The notes under the pieces: generated by a model
What the model saw: the letters and a program-made list of their open reading frames with translations, nothing else
Database searches by the model: none
Told to the model about the DNA's origin: nothing
Position numbers and translations under genes: made by a program
Source of the DNA: Myxococcales bacterium
Lineage (GTDB): Bacteria; Myxococcota_A; Polyangia; Fen-1088
NCBI GenBank assembly: GCA_003142855.1
Contig: PLNW01000136.1
Coordinates: forward strand, 1-64,000
Reading direction: 5' to 3'
Length of the DNA: 64,000 bases
In this document: positions 1-8,688 of the stretch, in pieces
How positions within the stretch are numbered: position 1 is the first letter of the stretch
Layout: every line of letters begins with the position of its first letter

Positions 1-200
1 GCTGCCACCGCCTTGGCCGGCGGTGCAGCCGACACAGGCTTGGCCGGCGGCGCGGCTGCCGACGACGTCTTCTGCCCGGGCTCCGCTTTCATCGCAGCCT
101 CGGGTCTGGGAAACCCCGCAGGCATGGCCAAGCTTGGCGGCGCGGCCAGACCCACCTGGGTCTTGCCCAGTGTCGGACTATCGAGCGATTTTCCTGTCAT
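1..200 (-). CDS. Pro/Ala-rich protein, N-terminal part only (cut by window edge)
   Basis: An open frame runs leftward from an ATG at 198-200 and leaves the window after 66 codons without a stop. It begins MTGKSLDSPTLGKTQVGLA, then becomes rich in Pro, Ala and Lys, with a near repeat of PPAKPVSA / PPAKAVA. Such low-complexity starts in myxobacteria often precede a folded domain, which would lie outside this window, so no function can be given. No good ribosome site precedes the ATG, but a candidate promoter lies about 85 bases upstream on the same strand. The gene is divergent from the MoxR operon. The frame is likely real because its composition is protein-like and the opposite strand offers no better gene. 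Confidence 0.5.
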   Translation of the reverse strand, partial: MTGKSLDSPTLGKTQVGLAAPPSLAMPAGFPRPEAAMKAEPGQKTSSAAAPPAKPVSAAPPAKAVA

Positions 201-282
201 GGGACAGGTGCGCGTCTCGGGCCGATGCTGCTTTTGGCAGTAGGGACAAAACTTCACGACGAATCTCGGTGAGTGAAGCGCC

Positions 283-314
283 ATTATACCCGGGCTGCTG
301 CGGCCGCCGGTCAA
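283..314 (-). promoter_or_regulatory. Candidate sigma-70 promoter for the leftward edge gene
   Basis: On the minus strand a perfect TATAAT (283-288) has TTGACC (309-314) upstream, with a 20-base spacer that is longer than the usual 16-18. It stands out in this GC-rich DNA and would start a transcript about 75 bases ahead of the ATG at 200. Confidence 0.4.
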
Positions 315-389
315 ATCCTGGCCATGTCTCGCCATCGGTGACTGCCTCTGCCTTTGCCGCTGGCTCGGGGGCGTGGCATCCTGTGGCCG

Positions 390-1457
390 ATGTCGGACTC
401 ACAGGAAGCTGCGGTTCTCCCGTCCGGTGCCCTCGGTGGGGAAGCAGCCACCCGGCCCGCGCCCGAAGTCGTAGAACGCGACGTCGCCGCGGCACGCGAG
501 CTGTGCGAGGCCCGGCGCGCCCTGTGTGCCGAGATCGGCAAGCGCATCATCGGACAGCACGAGGTCATCGACCACCTCTTGATTGCCCTGTTTTCCCGCG
601 GCCACTGTCTGTTCGTCGGGGTGCCGGGCCTGGCCAAGACCCTGCTCATCCAGACGCTGGCCGATGTGCTCGACCTGTCCTTTGGCCGCATCCAGTTCAC
701 GCCTGACCTGATGCCGTCGGACATCACCGGCTCGGATGTCTTGGAAGAAGACCGCACCACCGGCCGGCGCGTGTTCCGCTTCGTACGCGGACCGATCTTC
801 GCCAACGTCATTCTCGCCGACGAGATCAACCGCACCCCACCCAAGACACAAGCCGCGCTTCTGCAATCCATGCAGGAGTACCGCGTGTCAACCGGCGGCA
901 CGACCTACAATCTGCCGCTGCCCTTTCTGGTGTTCGCCACGCAGAACCCCATCGAGCAAGAGGGCACCTATCCCTTGCCCGAGGCGCAACTTGACCGCTT
1001 CATGTTCGAGGTGGACGTGGGCTACCCCAGCGCCGAGGAGGAGGTGCGCATCGCCAGCCAGAGCGCGGGCAGCTACCACCCGGCGCTGCGCAAGGTGCTG
1101 TCGCCCCAGCGCATTTTGGATCTGCAAGACCTGGTTCTGCGTGTGCCCGTCGCGGACCATGTTCTGCGACACGCGGTGGCCCTGTGTCGCGCCACCCGGC
1201 CAACGCCGGCCTCGCCCGATCCCGTCGGCAAGTACCTCGCCTGGGGCGCTGGTCCGCGCGCCTCGCAGCACCTGGTGCTGGCGGCCAAGGCGCGTGCCGT
1301 GCTCGACGGCCGCTATGCGGCTTCCGTCGAGGACGTGCGCCGCATGGCGCCTCCGGTGCTCATCCACCGCCTGGTCCGCAACTTTCACGCCGAGGCCGAC
1401 GGCGTGTCGTCGCGCGCCCTGGTCGAGCGTCTGTTGCAGACCGTCCAGCCCGACTGA
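390..1457 (+). CDS. MoxR-family AAA+ ATPase
   Basis: A 355-residue AAA+ ATPase of the MoxR branch, which acts as a chaperone that uses ATP to mature or insert partners, commonly with von Willebrand-A proteins. Visible motifs are Walker A GVPGLAKT (about residues 77-84), Walker B VILADEIN (about 140-147), the sensor-type ATQNP, and EGTYPLPEAQLDRF, which is typical of MoxR. Length is normal for the family. I chose the ATG at 390 because the upstream in-frame ATG at 354 adds only a basic, non-conserved stretch. It is first in an operon with a DUF58 protein (19 bases downstream) and a BatA-like membrane protein, the classical MoxR arrangement. The fold is very secure; the client protein is not known. 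Confidence 0.93.
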   Translation: MSDSQEAAVLPSGALGGEAATRPAPEVVERDVAAARELCEARRALCAEIGKRIIGQHEVIDHLLIALFSRGHCLFVGVPGLAKTLLIQTLADVLDLSFGRIQFTPDLMPSDITGSDVLEEDRTTGRRVFRFVRGPIFANVILADEINRTPPKTQAALLQSMQEYRVSTGGTTYNLPLPFLVFATQNPIEQEGTYPLPEAQLDRFMFEVDVGYPSAEEEVRIASQSAGSYHPALRKVLSPQRILDLQDLVLRVPVADHVLRHAVALCRATRPTPASPDPVGKYLAWGAGPRASQHLVLAAKARAVLDGRYAASVEDVRRMAPPVLIHRLVRNFHAEADGVSSRALVERLLQTVQPD

Positions 1458-1476
1458 CCACGAGCCAAGACTCATC

Positions 1477-2436
1477 GTGAGTGAGGGCGCCACAGGATCG
1501 GGAGAGCCACCGCGGCCCGGGTTGCTTGACCCGACGGATTTGGCGCGGCTGGCGTCCTTGGATCTGCGTGCCCGCACCATCGTCGAGGGCGCGTTCTCCG
1601 GCATGCACCGCAATCTGCACCCGGGCACCTCGGTGGAATTCACCGAGCACCGCGAATACGCGCCGGGCGACGAAATTCGCCGCATCGACTGGAAAGCCGT
1701 GGGCCGCGCCGACCGCTACTACGTCAAGCGCTTCGAGGACGAGACTGAGATGCACACCTTTCTCGTGCTCGATGCCTCCGCCTCCATGGGCTATCGCCGG
1801 CGGGGCGTGTCCAAGCTGGACTACGCCGGCTATTTGGCGGGCGCGCTGGCCTATCTGGTCGGCCAGCAGGGCGATGCCGCCGGGCTGCTGCTCTTCGACG
1901 AGAGTGCGCGCAGCTTCCTGCCGCCCTCGACCCGGCCGGGACAAATCCGCGAGGTCTTCCGCCTGTTGGAAGCGGCCCAGCCTGCGGGCCGCACCGATGC
2001 GGCGCTCGCTCTTGGCCACCTGGGCGAGCTCATCGACAAACGCAGTCTCATCATTGTCATGTCTGACCTGCTCGACAGCGAGCCGGATGATCCCAGCGAC
2101 GAAGTGCGCGGCGCCTTGCCCGGACGCCTGCGCCAGCTGCGCGCGCGCGGACACGACGTGGCGCTATTCCACCTGCTCGATCCCGACGAGGTTGAGCTGC
2201 CCTTTGACGACTTGATCTTCTTTGAAGGCATGGAACCGGGTGACGCGCGCACTCTGCTCGCCCAGGCACCTGACCTGGCCCAGGCCTTCAAGCGCGAGTC
2301 GCAGGCGTTTCGCGATCGCTGGCGGGCGGCCTGTCTGGAAGCGAGCGTGGAGTATCGCTTTGCACGCACCGACACGCCACCCACCAATGTCTTGCGGGCT
2401 TTTCTAGCTGACCGCCAGCGCGTGGTGAGGCTGTAG
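1477..2436 (+). CDS. DUF58 (vWA-like) protein
   Basis: A 319-residue DUF58 protein. The family signature is present: SVEFTEHREYAPGDEIRRID followed by WKAVGRADRYYVKRFEDE, then a von Willebrand-A-like segment with the metal-site sequence LDASASMG (DxSxS), and LIIVMSDLLD. DUF58 proteins partner MoxR ATPases in membrane or envelope maintenance; the exact role is unknown. I start it at GTG 1477 because the frame overlaps moxR upstream and the residues before this GTG are only moxR antiframe. No ATG occurs in a sensible place before the conserved region. It lies 19 bases after moxR and three bases before the next gene, so all three are probably one transcript. Confidence 0.9.
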   Translation: MSEGATGSGEPPRPGLLDPTDLARLASLDLRARTIVEGAFSGMHRNLHPGTSVEFTEHREYAPGDEIRRIDWKAVGRADRYYVKRFEDETEMHTFLVLDASASMGYRRRGVSKLDYAGYLAGALAYLVGQQGDAAGLLLFDESARSFLPPSTRPGQIREVFRLLEAAQPAGRTDAALALGHLGELIDKRSLIIVMSDLLDSEPDDPSDEVRGALPGRLRQLRARGHDVALFHLLDPDEVELPFDDLIFFEGMEPGDARTLLAQAPDLAQAFKRESQAFRDRWRAACLEASVEYRFARTDTPPTNVLRAFLADRQRVVRL

Positions 2437-2439
2437 CGC

Positions 2440-4557
2440 ATGCATTTCCTGGCGCCCTCGCTGCTCTTTGGTCTGCTGGCGGCTCTTTTGCCTTGGCTGG
2501 TGCATCTCATCGGCAAGCGGCGCGCCCAGCCGGTGCGCTTCGCGGCCATGCAACTGCTCCTGCGCTCCGAGCGGCGCATCTCTGCGCGCCGTCGCTTGCG
2601 CGAGATCCTGTTGCTGGTGGCGCGCACAGGCGTGGCCGCGGCCTTGCCTCTCATCTTCGCCCGCCCGTTTGCCGAGCGCACCACCGACCTGCCCGTGGCC
2701 AGCCTGGACCCACAGAGCGCGGTCATCGTGCTCGACGATTCCGCCAGCATGAGCCGCAGCGCTGGCTTGTCGACCATGTTCGAGCGCGCCCGCGACCGCG
2801 CGCGCGCGTTGCTACGCCAGTTTCCCTCGGACGTGGATTTGGCCTTGCTCCAGGCTTCGGCGGGCTCCAGCCCCAAGATCAGCGAGCTTTCCCCCGAGCG
2901 CGCGCGCGTGCTCGAAGCCCTGGAGAGCACCGTGTGTTCCGCACGGCCGGCCGACTTTGCCAGCGCCTTGCGAAGTGCATCCCTCATCCTGGCGGGATCA
3001 ACGCATGCCAAACGTCGTATCTATCTCTTCACTGATCTGCAGGCCGCGGGCTGGGAGGCCGGCACCGGCTTGCCAGCCGAGGGCGCGCCCGAGGTCATCA
3101 TCGACGACGTCTCGGGGGCGGCCCGGTGGGAAAATCGCGCGGTGTTGGAGGTGAGCGTGGTGCCTGCACCCGAGGTGGGAACCGGCGGAATCGCGGTCGA
3201 CGCCGAGTTGGCGGATTTCTCCGCAGCCGGGACGCGCGCGTTGGGAATGGCCTTGAAAGTGGACGGTGTCTCGGTGGCCAAGGGGTTTGTCGACCTGGCG
3301 CCGGGCGGTCGTAGCCACAAGCGCTTTTTGCACCGACTAACCGGCGAGACTGGCGGCGCGCACGACGTGGAGGTGGAGATTGATGGCGACGCCTTCCGCC
3401 TGGACGATCAGCGCTTGGCCCATGTGGAGTTGGCTCGCAGCATGAGCGTTCTCATCGTCAACGGCGACCCGCGCAGTGCGCGCAACGAGGACGAGCCATT
3501 CTTCTTCGCGGCTGCGCTTCGCAATGGCCTGCCTGGCGCGGTGGTGACCATCAAGTTGCCCGACGACGTGTCGCCCGAAAGCCTGGACAACACGACTCTG
3601 GTCGCCCTCCTGAACCTGGCGCAGCCCTCGCCAGCCATGGCTTCCGCTTTGGCGCGATTCGTGTCAGCGGGCGGTGGCCTGTTCATCTCGGTCGGCGACC
3701 GCGTGGACGCGACGGCATGGAACGAGCGCATGGCCAAGCTGCTGCCGCAACCGCTGGGACTGCCGCGCACGGCCTCGGCCTTGCCTGGCCAGCACGCGGG
3801 CGAAATCGTCGACGATCGACCAGCCGAACGCCTGGCGCCCATCGACCGCAGCCATCCCCTGCTGGCCAATTTCCCCGAACGCGGCGAAGGTCTGGTGTCA
3901 GCGCGTTTTTTCAAGTACATGCTGCTCGACCCAGCGGTCGAGAGCCCGGATCGCAGCGTGATTCTGCGCTACGAGAGCGGCGCGCCTGCTCTGGTGGAAA
4001 AGCAAGTGGGCAAGGGCCGCGTGATGTTGCTGTCCACCACCGTGGACCGTGAGTGGACCGACCTGCCCATCCGCACCGGGTTTCTGCCGCTCGTGCGTGA
4101 AGCCGCGCGCCGCCTGGTGGGGGTCACCGGCGACGAAGAGGACGCTTCGCTGCGGGCGGGGGAGGCGCGAACCCTGGTTTTCACGGGCGACGAGCAGCGC
4201 TTGGAGGTGTCCCGGCCTGATGGCTCGGTGTGGGTCGCGCGGCGCGATCAAGCCAGCTCAACCCGCAGCGTGCTCTACAGCGAAACCGATCGCCTGGGCA
4301 CCTACCACGTGCGCGCCGTCGGTTCTGACGGCACGGTCGTGGCACGGCCCGAGCAGGACTTCGTGGTCAACCTGGACACACGCGAGTCCAACCCCGCGCG
4401 CCTTGACCCCAGCCAAAGGCCCGATCGCATTGCGGTGGCGTCACCCGGAGTCAAGCCGCCCAAGCACCGGGTCGAATTGTGGCACACCCTCGCCGTGGTC
4501 ATGATCGGCCTGCTGTTGTGTGAGTCGGTGCTGACTTTGCGAAGGCGAAGAATCTAA
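2440..4557 (+). CDS. BatA-like membrane protein with vWA domain
   Basis: A 705-residue membrane protein completing the MoxR operon. The N-terminus carries the BatA-type entry, MHFLAPSLLFGLLAALLPWL, then IGKRRAQPVRFAAM and a second membrane segment near residues 55-75. A vWA-like domain follows with VIVLDDSASMS (DxSxS metal site) near residue 97. A long periplasmic part with a glutamine-amidotransferase-like fold (GGGLFISVGDRVD, then LLSTTVDREWTDLP) leads to a final membrane helix near 680-700 and an RRRRI tail. Such proteins are thought to form an envelope complex with the DUF58 and MoxR partners. Its stop codon abuts the stop of the convergent gene. The family call is firm and the biological role unproved. 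Confidence 0.85.
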   Translation: MHFLAPSLLFGLLAALLPWLVHLIGKRRAQPVRFAAMQLLLRSERRISARRRLREILLLVARTGVAAALPLIFARPFAERTTDLPVASLDPQSAVIVLDDSASMSRSAGLSTMFERARDRARALLRQFPSDVDLALLQASAGSSPKISELSPERARVLEALESTVCSARPADFASALRSASLILAGSTHAKRRIYLFTDLQAAGWEAGTGLPAEGAPEVIIDDVSGAARWENRAVLEVSVVPAPEVGTGGIAVDAELADFSAAGTRALGMALKVDGVSVAKGFVDLAPGGRSHKRFLHRLTGETGGAHDVEVEIDGDAFRLDDQRLAHVELARSMSVLIVNGDPRSARNEDEPFFFAAALRNGLPGAVVTIKLPDDVSPESLDNTTLVALLNLAQPSPAMASALARFVSAGGGLFISVGDRVDATAWNERMAKLLPQPLGLPRTASALPGQHAGEIVDDRPAERLAPIDRSHPLLANFPERGEGLVSARFFKYMLLDPAVESPDRSVILRYESGAPALVEKQVGKGRVMLLSTTVDREWTDLPIRTGFLPLVREAARRLVGVTGDEEDASLRAGEARTLVFTGDEQRLEVSRPDGSVWVARRDQASSTRSVLYSETDRLGTYHVRAVGSDGTVVARPEQDFVVNLDTRESNPARLDPSQRPDRIAVASPGVKPPKHRVELWHTLAVVMIGLLLCESVLTLRRRRI

Positions 4558-5496
4558 CTAGCGCCTGCGCCGGCGGGCCAGCGTGACGACTACACCGAAC
4601 AGACCCGCCAGAAGCCAGGGACCGAGGGCTTTGGCCGAAAGCCAGCCGCCCACTGCGCAGCCGCTGCTGTCGCTCGGCTTGCTGTCGCTGCCGCTTGTGC
4701 CACCAGCGGCGCCCGTGGCTGCCATGCCGGATCCGCCCATCGCAAAGTTTCCGCCTGCAGGAGGGGCTGAGGTGACGACGCTCTGTCCGCCGGTCCCGCC
4801 CGCAGCGGGAGCCGAGGCGACGACGCTCTGTCCGCCGGTCCCGCCCGCAGCGGGAGCCGAGGTGACGACGCTCTGTCCGCCGGTCCCGCCCGCAGCGGGA
4901 GCCGAGGCCACTGCACTCTGTCCGCCGGTCCCGCCGGCAGCAAGAGCCCCGCCCTGTCCGCCCGTTCCGTCGGCATCAGGGGCCGCTGGCGCACTGGCGT
5001 CGGGTGCAGGAGCGGGAGGAACATAGGGAAGGCAGCCGCCCGTGGTTGGTCCGCCGTCGGGGACAGGAGGCAGCGGCCAGATGGTGGGGCTGAGAATGTT
5101 CAGAATTTCTGAGGGGACGGGAGCCCCCTGGCCCTTGAGCCGACACCACAACTCGGTATAGGCCGAGGCACCCCACGTCTTGCAGACCTTGCTGTAGCAG
5201 TAGGGCGAAAGCAGCGGGCTACACCGGCCGAAATTATTATAGTCCGCCGCGCAGGCCAGGCACTCCGAGGTCGCAGTCTGCTTGTTGGCAAGGGTGCAAG
5301 TCTCGACGTAATCGGCAGGGGGAGGAATGTCCGCCCGAGCCGCGCCGGCCAGAGTGAGAGAGCCAACCGCGGTCAGCGCGAGACCGAAGTACCGGATCTT
5401 CGTCGCACGTCCTGTGCCCGCGAGCGAGCGCACGAGAGAGCGCCTGAGTTGACGGTCAGGATTCAGAACTGACGCCGATGGCTTCGCTGTTTTCAT
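4558..5496 (-). CDS. Exported Cys-rich protein with Gly/Ala repeats and MYXO-CTERM-like anchor
   Basis: A 312-residue secreted protein. A long N-terminal signal (hydrophobic FGLALTAVGSLTLAGAARA, residues about 37-55) is followed by a Cys-rich region (ETCTLANKQ, SECLACAADY, GRCSPLLSPYCYSKVC) that may be disulfide-bonded. Residues roughly 165-265 are Gly/Ala/Ser-rich and include four 15-residue repeats (GGTGGQSVV core). The C-terminus has SSGCAVGG, a hydrophobic stretch and a run of five Arg, the three-part pattern of MYXO-CTERM sorting signals processed by myxosortase in delta lineages. The start is supported by GGAGGG seven bases before the ATG. Function unknown; a surface anchored, repeat-stalked protein is inferred. 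Confidence 0.8.
   Translation of the reverse strand: MKTAKPSASVLNPDRQLRRSLVRSLAGTGRATKIRYFGLALTAVGSLTLAGAARADIPPPADYVETCTLANKQTATSECLACAADYNNFGRCSPLLSPYCYSKVCKTWGASAYTELWCRLKGQGAPVPSEILNILSPTIWPLPPVPDGGPTTGGCLPYVPPAPAPDASAPAAPDADGTGGQGGALAAGGTGGQSAVASAPAAGGTGGQSVVTSAPAAGGTGGQSVVASAPAAGGTGGQSVVTSAPPAGGNFAMGGSGMAATGAAGGTSGSDSKPSDSSGCAVGGWLSAKALGPWLLAGLFGVVVTLARRRRR
4769..4948. repeat. Four 45-bp tandem repeats inside the anchored protein gene
   Basis: Units at 4769-4813, 4814-4858, 4859-4903 and 4904-4948. The first three differ at very few positions (GAGGTGACG versus GAGGCGACG at the unit start), and the last is more diverged. Each encodes one 15-residue unit, so changes in copy number would keep the frame and alter stalk length. 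Confidence 0.9.
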
Positions 5497-5601
5497 GGGC
5501 CGCCCTCCAATAGGCTAGGGTTCAAGGATCCCTCTCCTCTTCTCGCTCTGTCAACCAAACCCCTCGTTGTGCCGTGCGTGAGCTGTGTCCTCGATCACAG
5601 G

Positions 5602-5623
5602 GCAGCCTCAGGGCTGCTTTGTT
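5602..5623 (+). terminator. Small hairpin followed by TTTGTT
   Basis: Arms GCAGCC and GGCTGC with a four-base loop (TCAG), then TTTGTT. It sits in the divergent spacer ahead of the GH3 gene with no gene ending just before it, so it may be a leader attenuator or chance rather than a terminator. Confidence 0.3.
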
Positions 5624-5694
5624 AGCAGGCTTGAGTCACTGCCCAGCAATTTGTAAGATCGCCTAACCAACGGCCCAGGCCGGAACCTTCGCGC

Positions 5695-7872
5695 ATGCCT
5701 GAAAACAAGCCCGCCTATCCCTTCCTCGACCCAGAGCTTCCCCTCGACGAGCGCGTCCAAGATCTGGTGTCGCGCCTGACCCTGGCAGAAAAGGCCCACC
5801 AGATGCTGCACGCGGCGCCTGCGATCCCGCGCCTGGGCGTGCCCGCATACAATTGGTGGAACGAAGGCCTGCACGGCGTGGCGCGGGCTGGAATCGCGAC
5901 GGTTTTTCCCCAGGCCATCGGCTTGGCCGCCATGTGGGACGCGCCACGCCTGCACGCGGTGGCGGTGGCCATTGCCGATGAGGCGCGCGCCAAGCACCAC
6001 GAATACGCGCGCAAAGGCGACCGCGGCCTGTACAAGGGTCTCACGCTTTGGGCGCCCAACATCAACATCTTCCGCGACCCTCGCTGGGGACGCGGACACG
6101 AGACCTACGGCGAATGCCCGTTTCTCACCTCGCGCCTGGCCGTGGCCTTTTGCCGCGGCTTGCAGGGCGACCATCCCCAGTACTTGAAAGCGGTGGCCAC
6201 GCCCAAGCACTTCGCGGTCCACAGCGGTCCCGAAGGCCTGCGCCACAGCTTCGACGCCGTGGTCAGCCAGAAGGACCTGCGCGAAACCTACCTGCCCGGT
6301 TTCCACGCCTGTATCACCGAGGCCAAGGCCGAAAGCATCATGGCCGCCTATAACCGCACCAACGGCGAGCCCTGCTGCGGCAGTCCCACCCTGCTGCGCC
6401 GAATCTTGCGCGAGGAATGGGGCTTTGGCGGTTTCGTGGTCAGCGACTGCTGGGCCATCCAGGATTTCCACGAGAGTCACCGGGTGACCAACAGCTTTGC
6501 GGAATCAGCGGCGCTGGCGGTGCACTCAGGCTGTGACCTCAACTGCGGCTGCGCCTACAGTCACATTCCCGCTGCGGTGGCCGCTGGGCTTGTGCGCGAG
6601 GAGGATCTCGACACCAGCCTGCGCCGGCTGTTCCGCGCCCGCATGCGCCTGGGCCTGTTCGATCCGCCCGAGCGCGTGCCCTACGCGTCCATTCCCTACG
6701 AGACCAACGACTGCGATCAACACCGAGCCTTGGCCCGCACCGCGGCCTCGGCGTCTATGGTCCTGCTGAAAAATGATCGGGGGCTCCTGCCGCTGCGCAA
6801 GGATCTGCGCCACGTCGCGGTCATTGGTCCCAATGCCTATGACCATCACGTGCTTTGCGCCAACTACAGCGGAACTCCGTCGCGTGTGGTGACGCCGCTC
6901 GAGGGGATCCGCGCTGCAGTCTCGGCGCAGACCAAGGTTTGGTACGCCCCAGGTTGCAAGCGACAGGGAACAGCGACCGATGGCCTGGACTGCGCCGGAC
7001 ACCTGGCCGAAGCGCTGAGCATCGCCGAGCGCGCTGACGCGGTCGTGCTCTGCCTGGGTCTGTCGGCCGAGATCGAGGGCGAGCAAGGGGATGCGGGCAA
7101 CTCGGAGGCGGCGGGGGACAAGGTCGACCTGGATTTCCCGGGTCTGCAGCCGCGCCTGCTGGAAAGCATCGTGGCTCTGGGCAAGCCCACCGTGCTGGTG
7201 GTCATCTCAGGCAGCGCGCTCAATCTTGCGTGGGCCCACGACCATGTGGGCGCCATCGTTCAGGCCTTCTATCCCGGCGAAGAAGCGGGCAGCGCGCTGG
7301 CCGACATCCTCTTCGGTGACGTCAGTCCTGCTGGCCGTCTTCCTGTCACATTTCCGCGCTCGCTGGCGGACGTCCCTGATTTCAAGGACTACAGCATGAA
7401 GGGGCGCACCTACCGCTATCTAGAAAAGTCGCCGCTCTATCCCTTTGGCTACGGCCTTTCCTACACGCGCTTTCACTACCAAGACATCGCGGTATCGCCG
7501 ACGCCAGTCCCAGCCGGCGCCAGCGCGTCCGTATCTGTCACGGTCAAGAACGCAGGCAGCCGGCCGGGCGACGAGGTCGTGCAGCTCTACCTCGCAGATC
7601 TGGAGGCTTCGTGTCGCGTGCCCCGCCACAGCCTGCGCGGCTTTGCGCGCGTTCATCTTCTGCCAGGCGAAGCCCGCCGCGTTTCTTTCCAGCTTTCTCC
7701 ACGTGATCTTTCGCTCATCGACGAGCGCGGCCTTCGCGTGCTGGAGCCGGGCCGCTTCCGCGTCAGCGTGGGCGGCAGCCAGCCCGATGCGCGCAGCCAA
7801 GAGCTAACCGGGCAATCGCCGCTGTCGGTCGAGTTCGACCTTCTGGGCCAGACCGTCGAGTTGCCGTACTAG
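5695..7872 (+). CDS. Glycoside hydrolase family 3, beta-xylosidase/glucosidase type
   Basis: A 725-residue GH3 enzyme hydrolysing terminal beta-linked sugars with retention. The N-terminal barrel has YNWWNEGLHGVAR, WAPNINIFRDPRWGRGHETYGE, KHFAVHSGPE and the nucleophile motif FVVSDCW (Asp about 251). The C-terminal sandwich (MVLLKNDRGLLPL, then GLSAEIEGEQGD) and a terminal fibronectin-III-like domain (YPFGYGLSYTRF onward) are complete. WWNEGLHG and the YGECP region resemble bacterial xylosidase/arabinosidase members more than classical BglX. No signal peptide is evident, so it probably acts on imported oligosaccharides. A single-gene unit, divergent from the anchored protein. Family certain, substrate inferred. 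Confidence 0.93.
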   Translation: MPENKPAYPFLDPELPLDERVQDLVSRLTLAEKAHQMLHAAPAIPRLGVPAYNWWNEGLHGVARAGIATVFPQAIGLAAMWDAPRLHAVAVAIADEARAKHHEYARKGDRGLYKGLTLWAPNINIFRDPRWGRGHETYGECPFLTSRLAVAFCRGLQGDHPQYLKAVATPKHFAVHSGPEGLRHSFDAVVSQKDLRETYLPGFHACITEAKAESIMAAYNRTNGEPCCGSPTLLRRILREEWGFGGFVVSDCWAIQDFHESHRVTNSFAESAALAVHSGCDLNCGCAYSHIPAAVAAGLVREEDLDTSLRRLFRARMRLGLFDPPERVPYASIPYETNDCDQHRALARTAASASMVLLKNDRGLLPLRKDLRHVAVIGPNAYDHHVLCANYSGTPSRVVTPLEGIRAAVSAQTKVWYAPGCKRQGTATDGLDCAGHLAEALSIAERADAVVLCLGLSAEIEGEQGDAGNSEAAGDKVDLDFPGLQPRLLESIVALGKPTVLVVISGSALNLAWAHDHVGAIVQAFYPGEEAGSALADILFGDVSPAGRLPVTFPRSLADVPDFKDYSMKGRTYRYLEKSPLYPFGYGLSYTRFHYQDIAVSPTPVPAGASASVSVTVKNAGSRPGDEVVQLYLADLEASCRVPRHSLRGFARVHLLPGEARRVSFQLSPRDLSLIDERGLRVLEPGRFRVSVGGSQPDARSQELTGQSPLSVEFDLLGQTVELPY

Positions 7873-8103
7873 CGCAGATTCTGCGCGACAAAATTGCTCC
7901 CACCTGCGCGGCCAGCGCGAGAACCGCTTTGTTGGAACGAAACGCGGCTTGCGGAATCGAACCAGACGATTCGAACAGGGTGAAAAGAAAGGGCTTAAGT
8001 TTTGCCAGCGGCAGCCGATGTCACCACAACGGGAGGATGAGTTGACATCTATGAGTCGAACGAACTGCGTCTGCCTGAAGGCTCGCAGCCTCGGAGCTAT
8101 GCC

Positions 8104-8580
8104 ATGAACGACCTCGTGCCGCACATTCGCGTGGTGGCTGCTGTGATCGAGCATCAAGGGCGATTCTTGATTACCCAGCGACGTTCGACCGCCGTCCTTG
8201 CCGGCTTGTGGGAATTCCCAAGTGGAAAAGTCGAGACGGGCGAGACCGACGAGGCCGCGCTGCGCCGGGAGCTGCGGGAACGCGTGGGCGTCGATGTGAG
8301 CGTGGGGGGATCCACTGCCCACCGCACCCACCGCTACGACGGCTATGTCGTCGAGCTGGTCCTCTATCGGGCCAGCATCGCGCCCAGCCAAGAACCCCGC
8401 CCGCTTCGCGTGGCGGACGTTCGCTGGGTGGCGCCTCAGGAGTTGGAGAACTACGCCTTTCCCCCGGCTGACCAGGCCACCACCGATTTGCTCCTCGGGA
8501 TCAACCGCGACACGTGTCTTTTTCGGCCCGCCAATGTGAGGGCCGCGCGCGCGCAGACACTCCAGCCTGAGACACACTAG
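8104..8580 (+). CDS. Nudix hydrolase, MutT/NudG-like
   Basis: A 158-residue Nudix hydrolase of the small MutT group, which removes pyrophosphate from (oxidised) nucleoside triphosphates. It has VVAAVIEHQGRFLITQRR, GLWEFPSGKVE and a Nudix box at about residues 41-63. The box is slightly degenerate: where the consensus REUxEExGU has two adjacent Glu, this protein reads RELRERVGV, so the second metal-binding Glu is Arg 60. All other box residues are kept. GGAG precedes the ATG at good distance, supporting the start. The C-terminal 25 residues look non-conserved. Activity is likely but may be altered by the Glu-to-Arg change; the substrate is not predictable. Confidence 0.88.
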   Translation: MNDLVPHIRVVAAVIEHQGRFLITQRRSTAVLAGLWEFPSGKVETGETDEAALRRELRERVGVDVSVGGSTAHRTHRYDGYVVELVLYRASIAPSQEPRPLRVADVRWVAPQELENYAFPPADQATTDLLLGINRDTCLFRPANVRAARAQTLQPETH

Positions 8581-8688
8581 CCCACGCGCCGCCGCGACCC
8601 TGCGGGCGCGACCGCGGCTGGGCTCCGTGCCCGTTTGCTGAACTGATCCTTTGCCTGGTGGGGCGATCGGGGTAAAAAGCGGGCGGCC

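Noticed and set aside
4769-4948. Possible CRISPR-like array of four regular repeats
   Set aside because: Units are contiguous without spacers, lie in frame inside a gene and encode Gly/Ala repeats.
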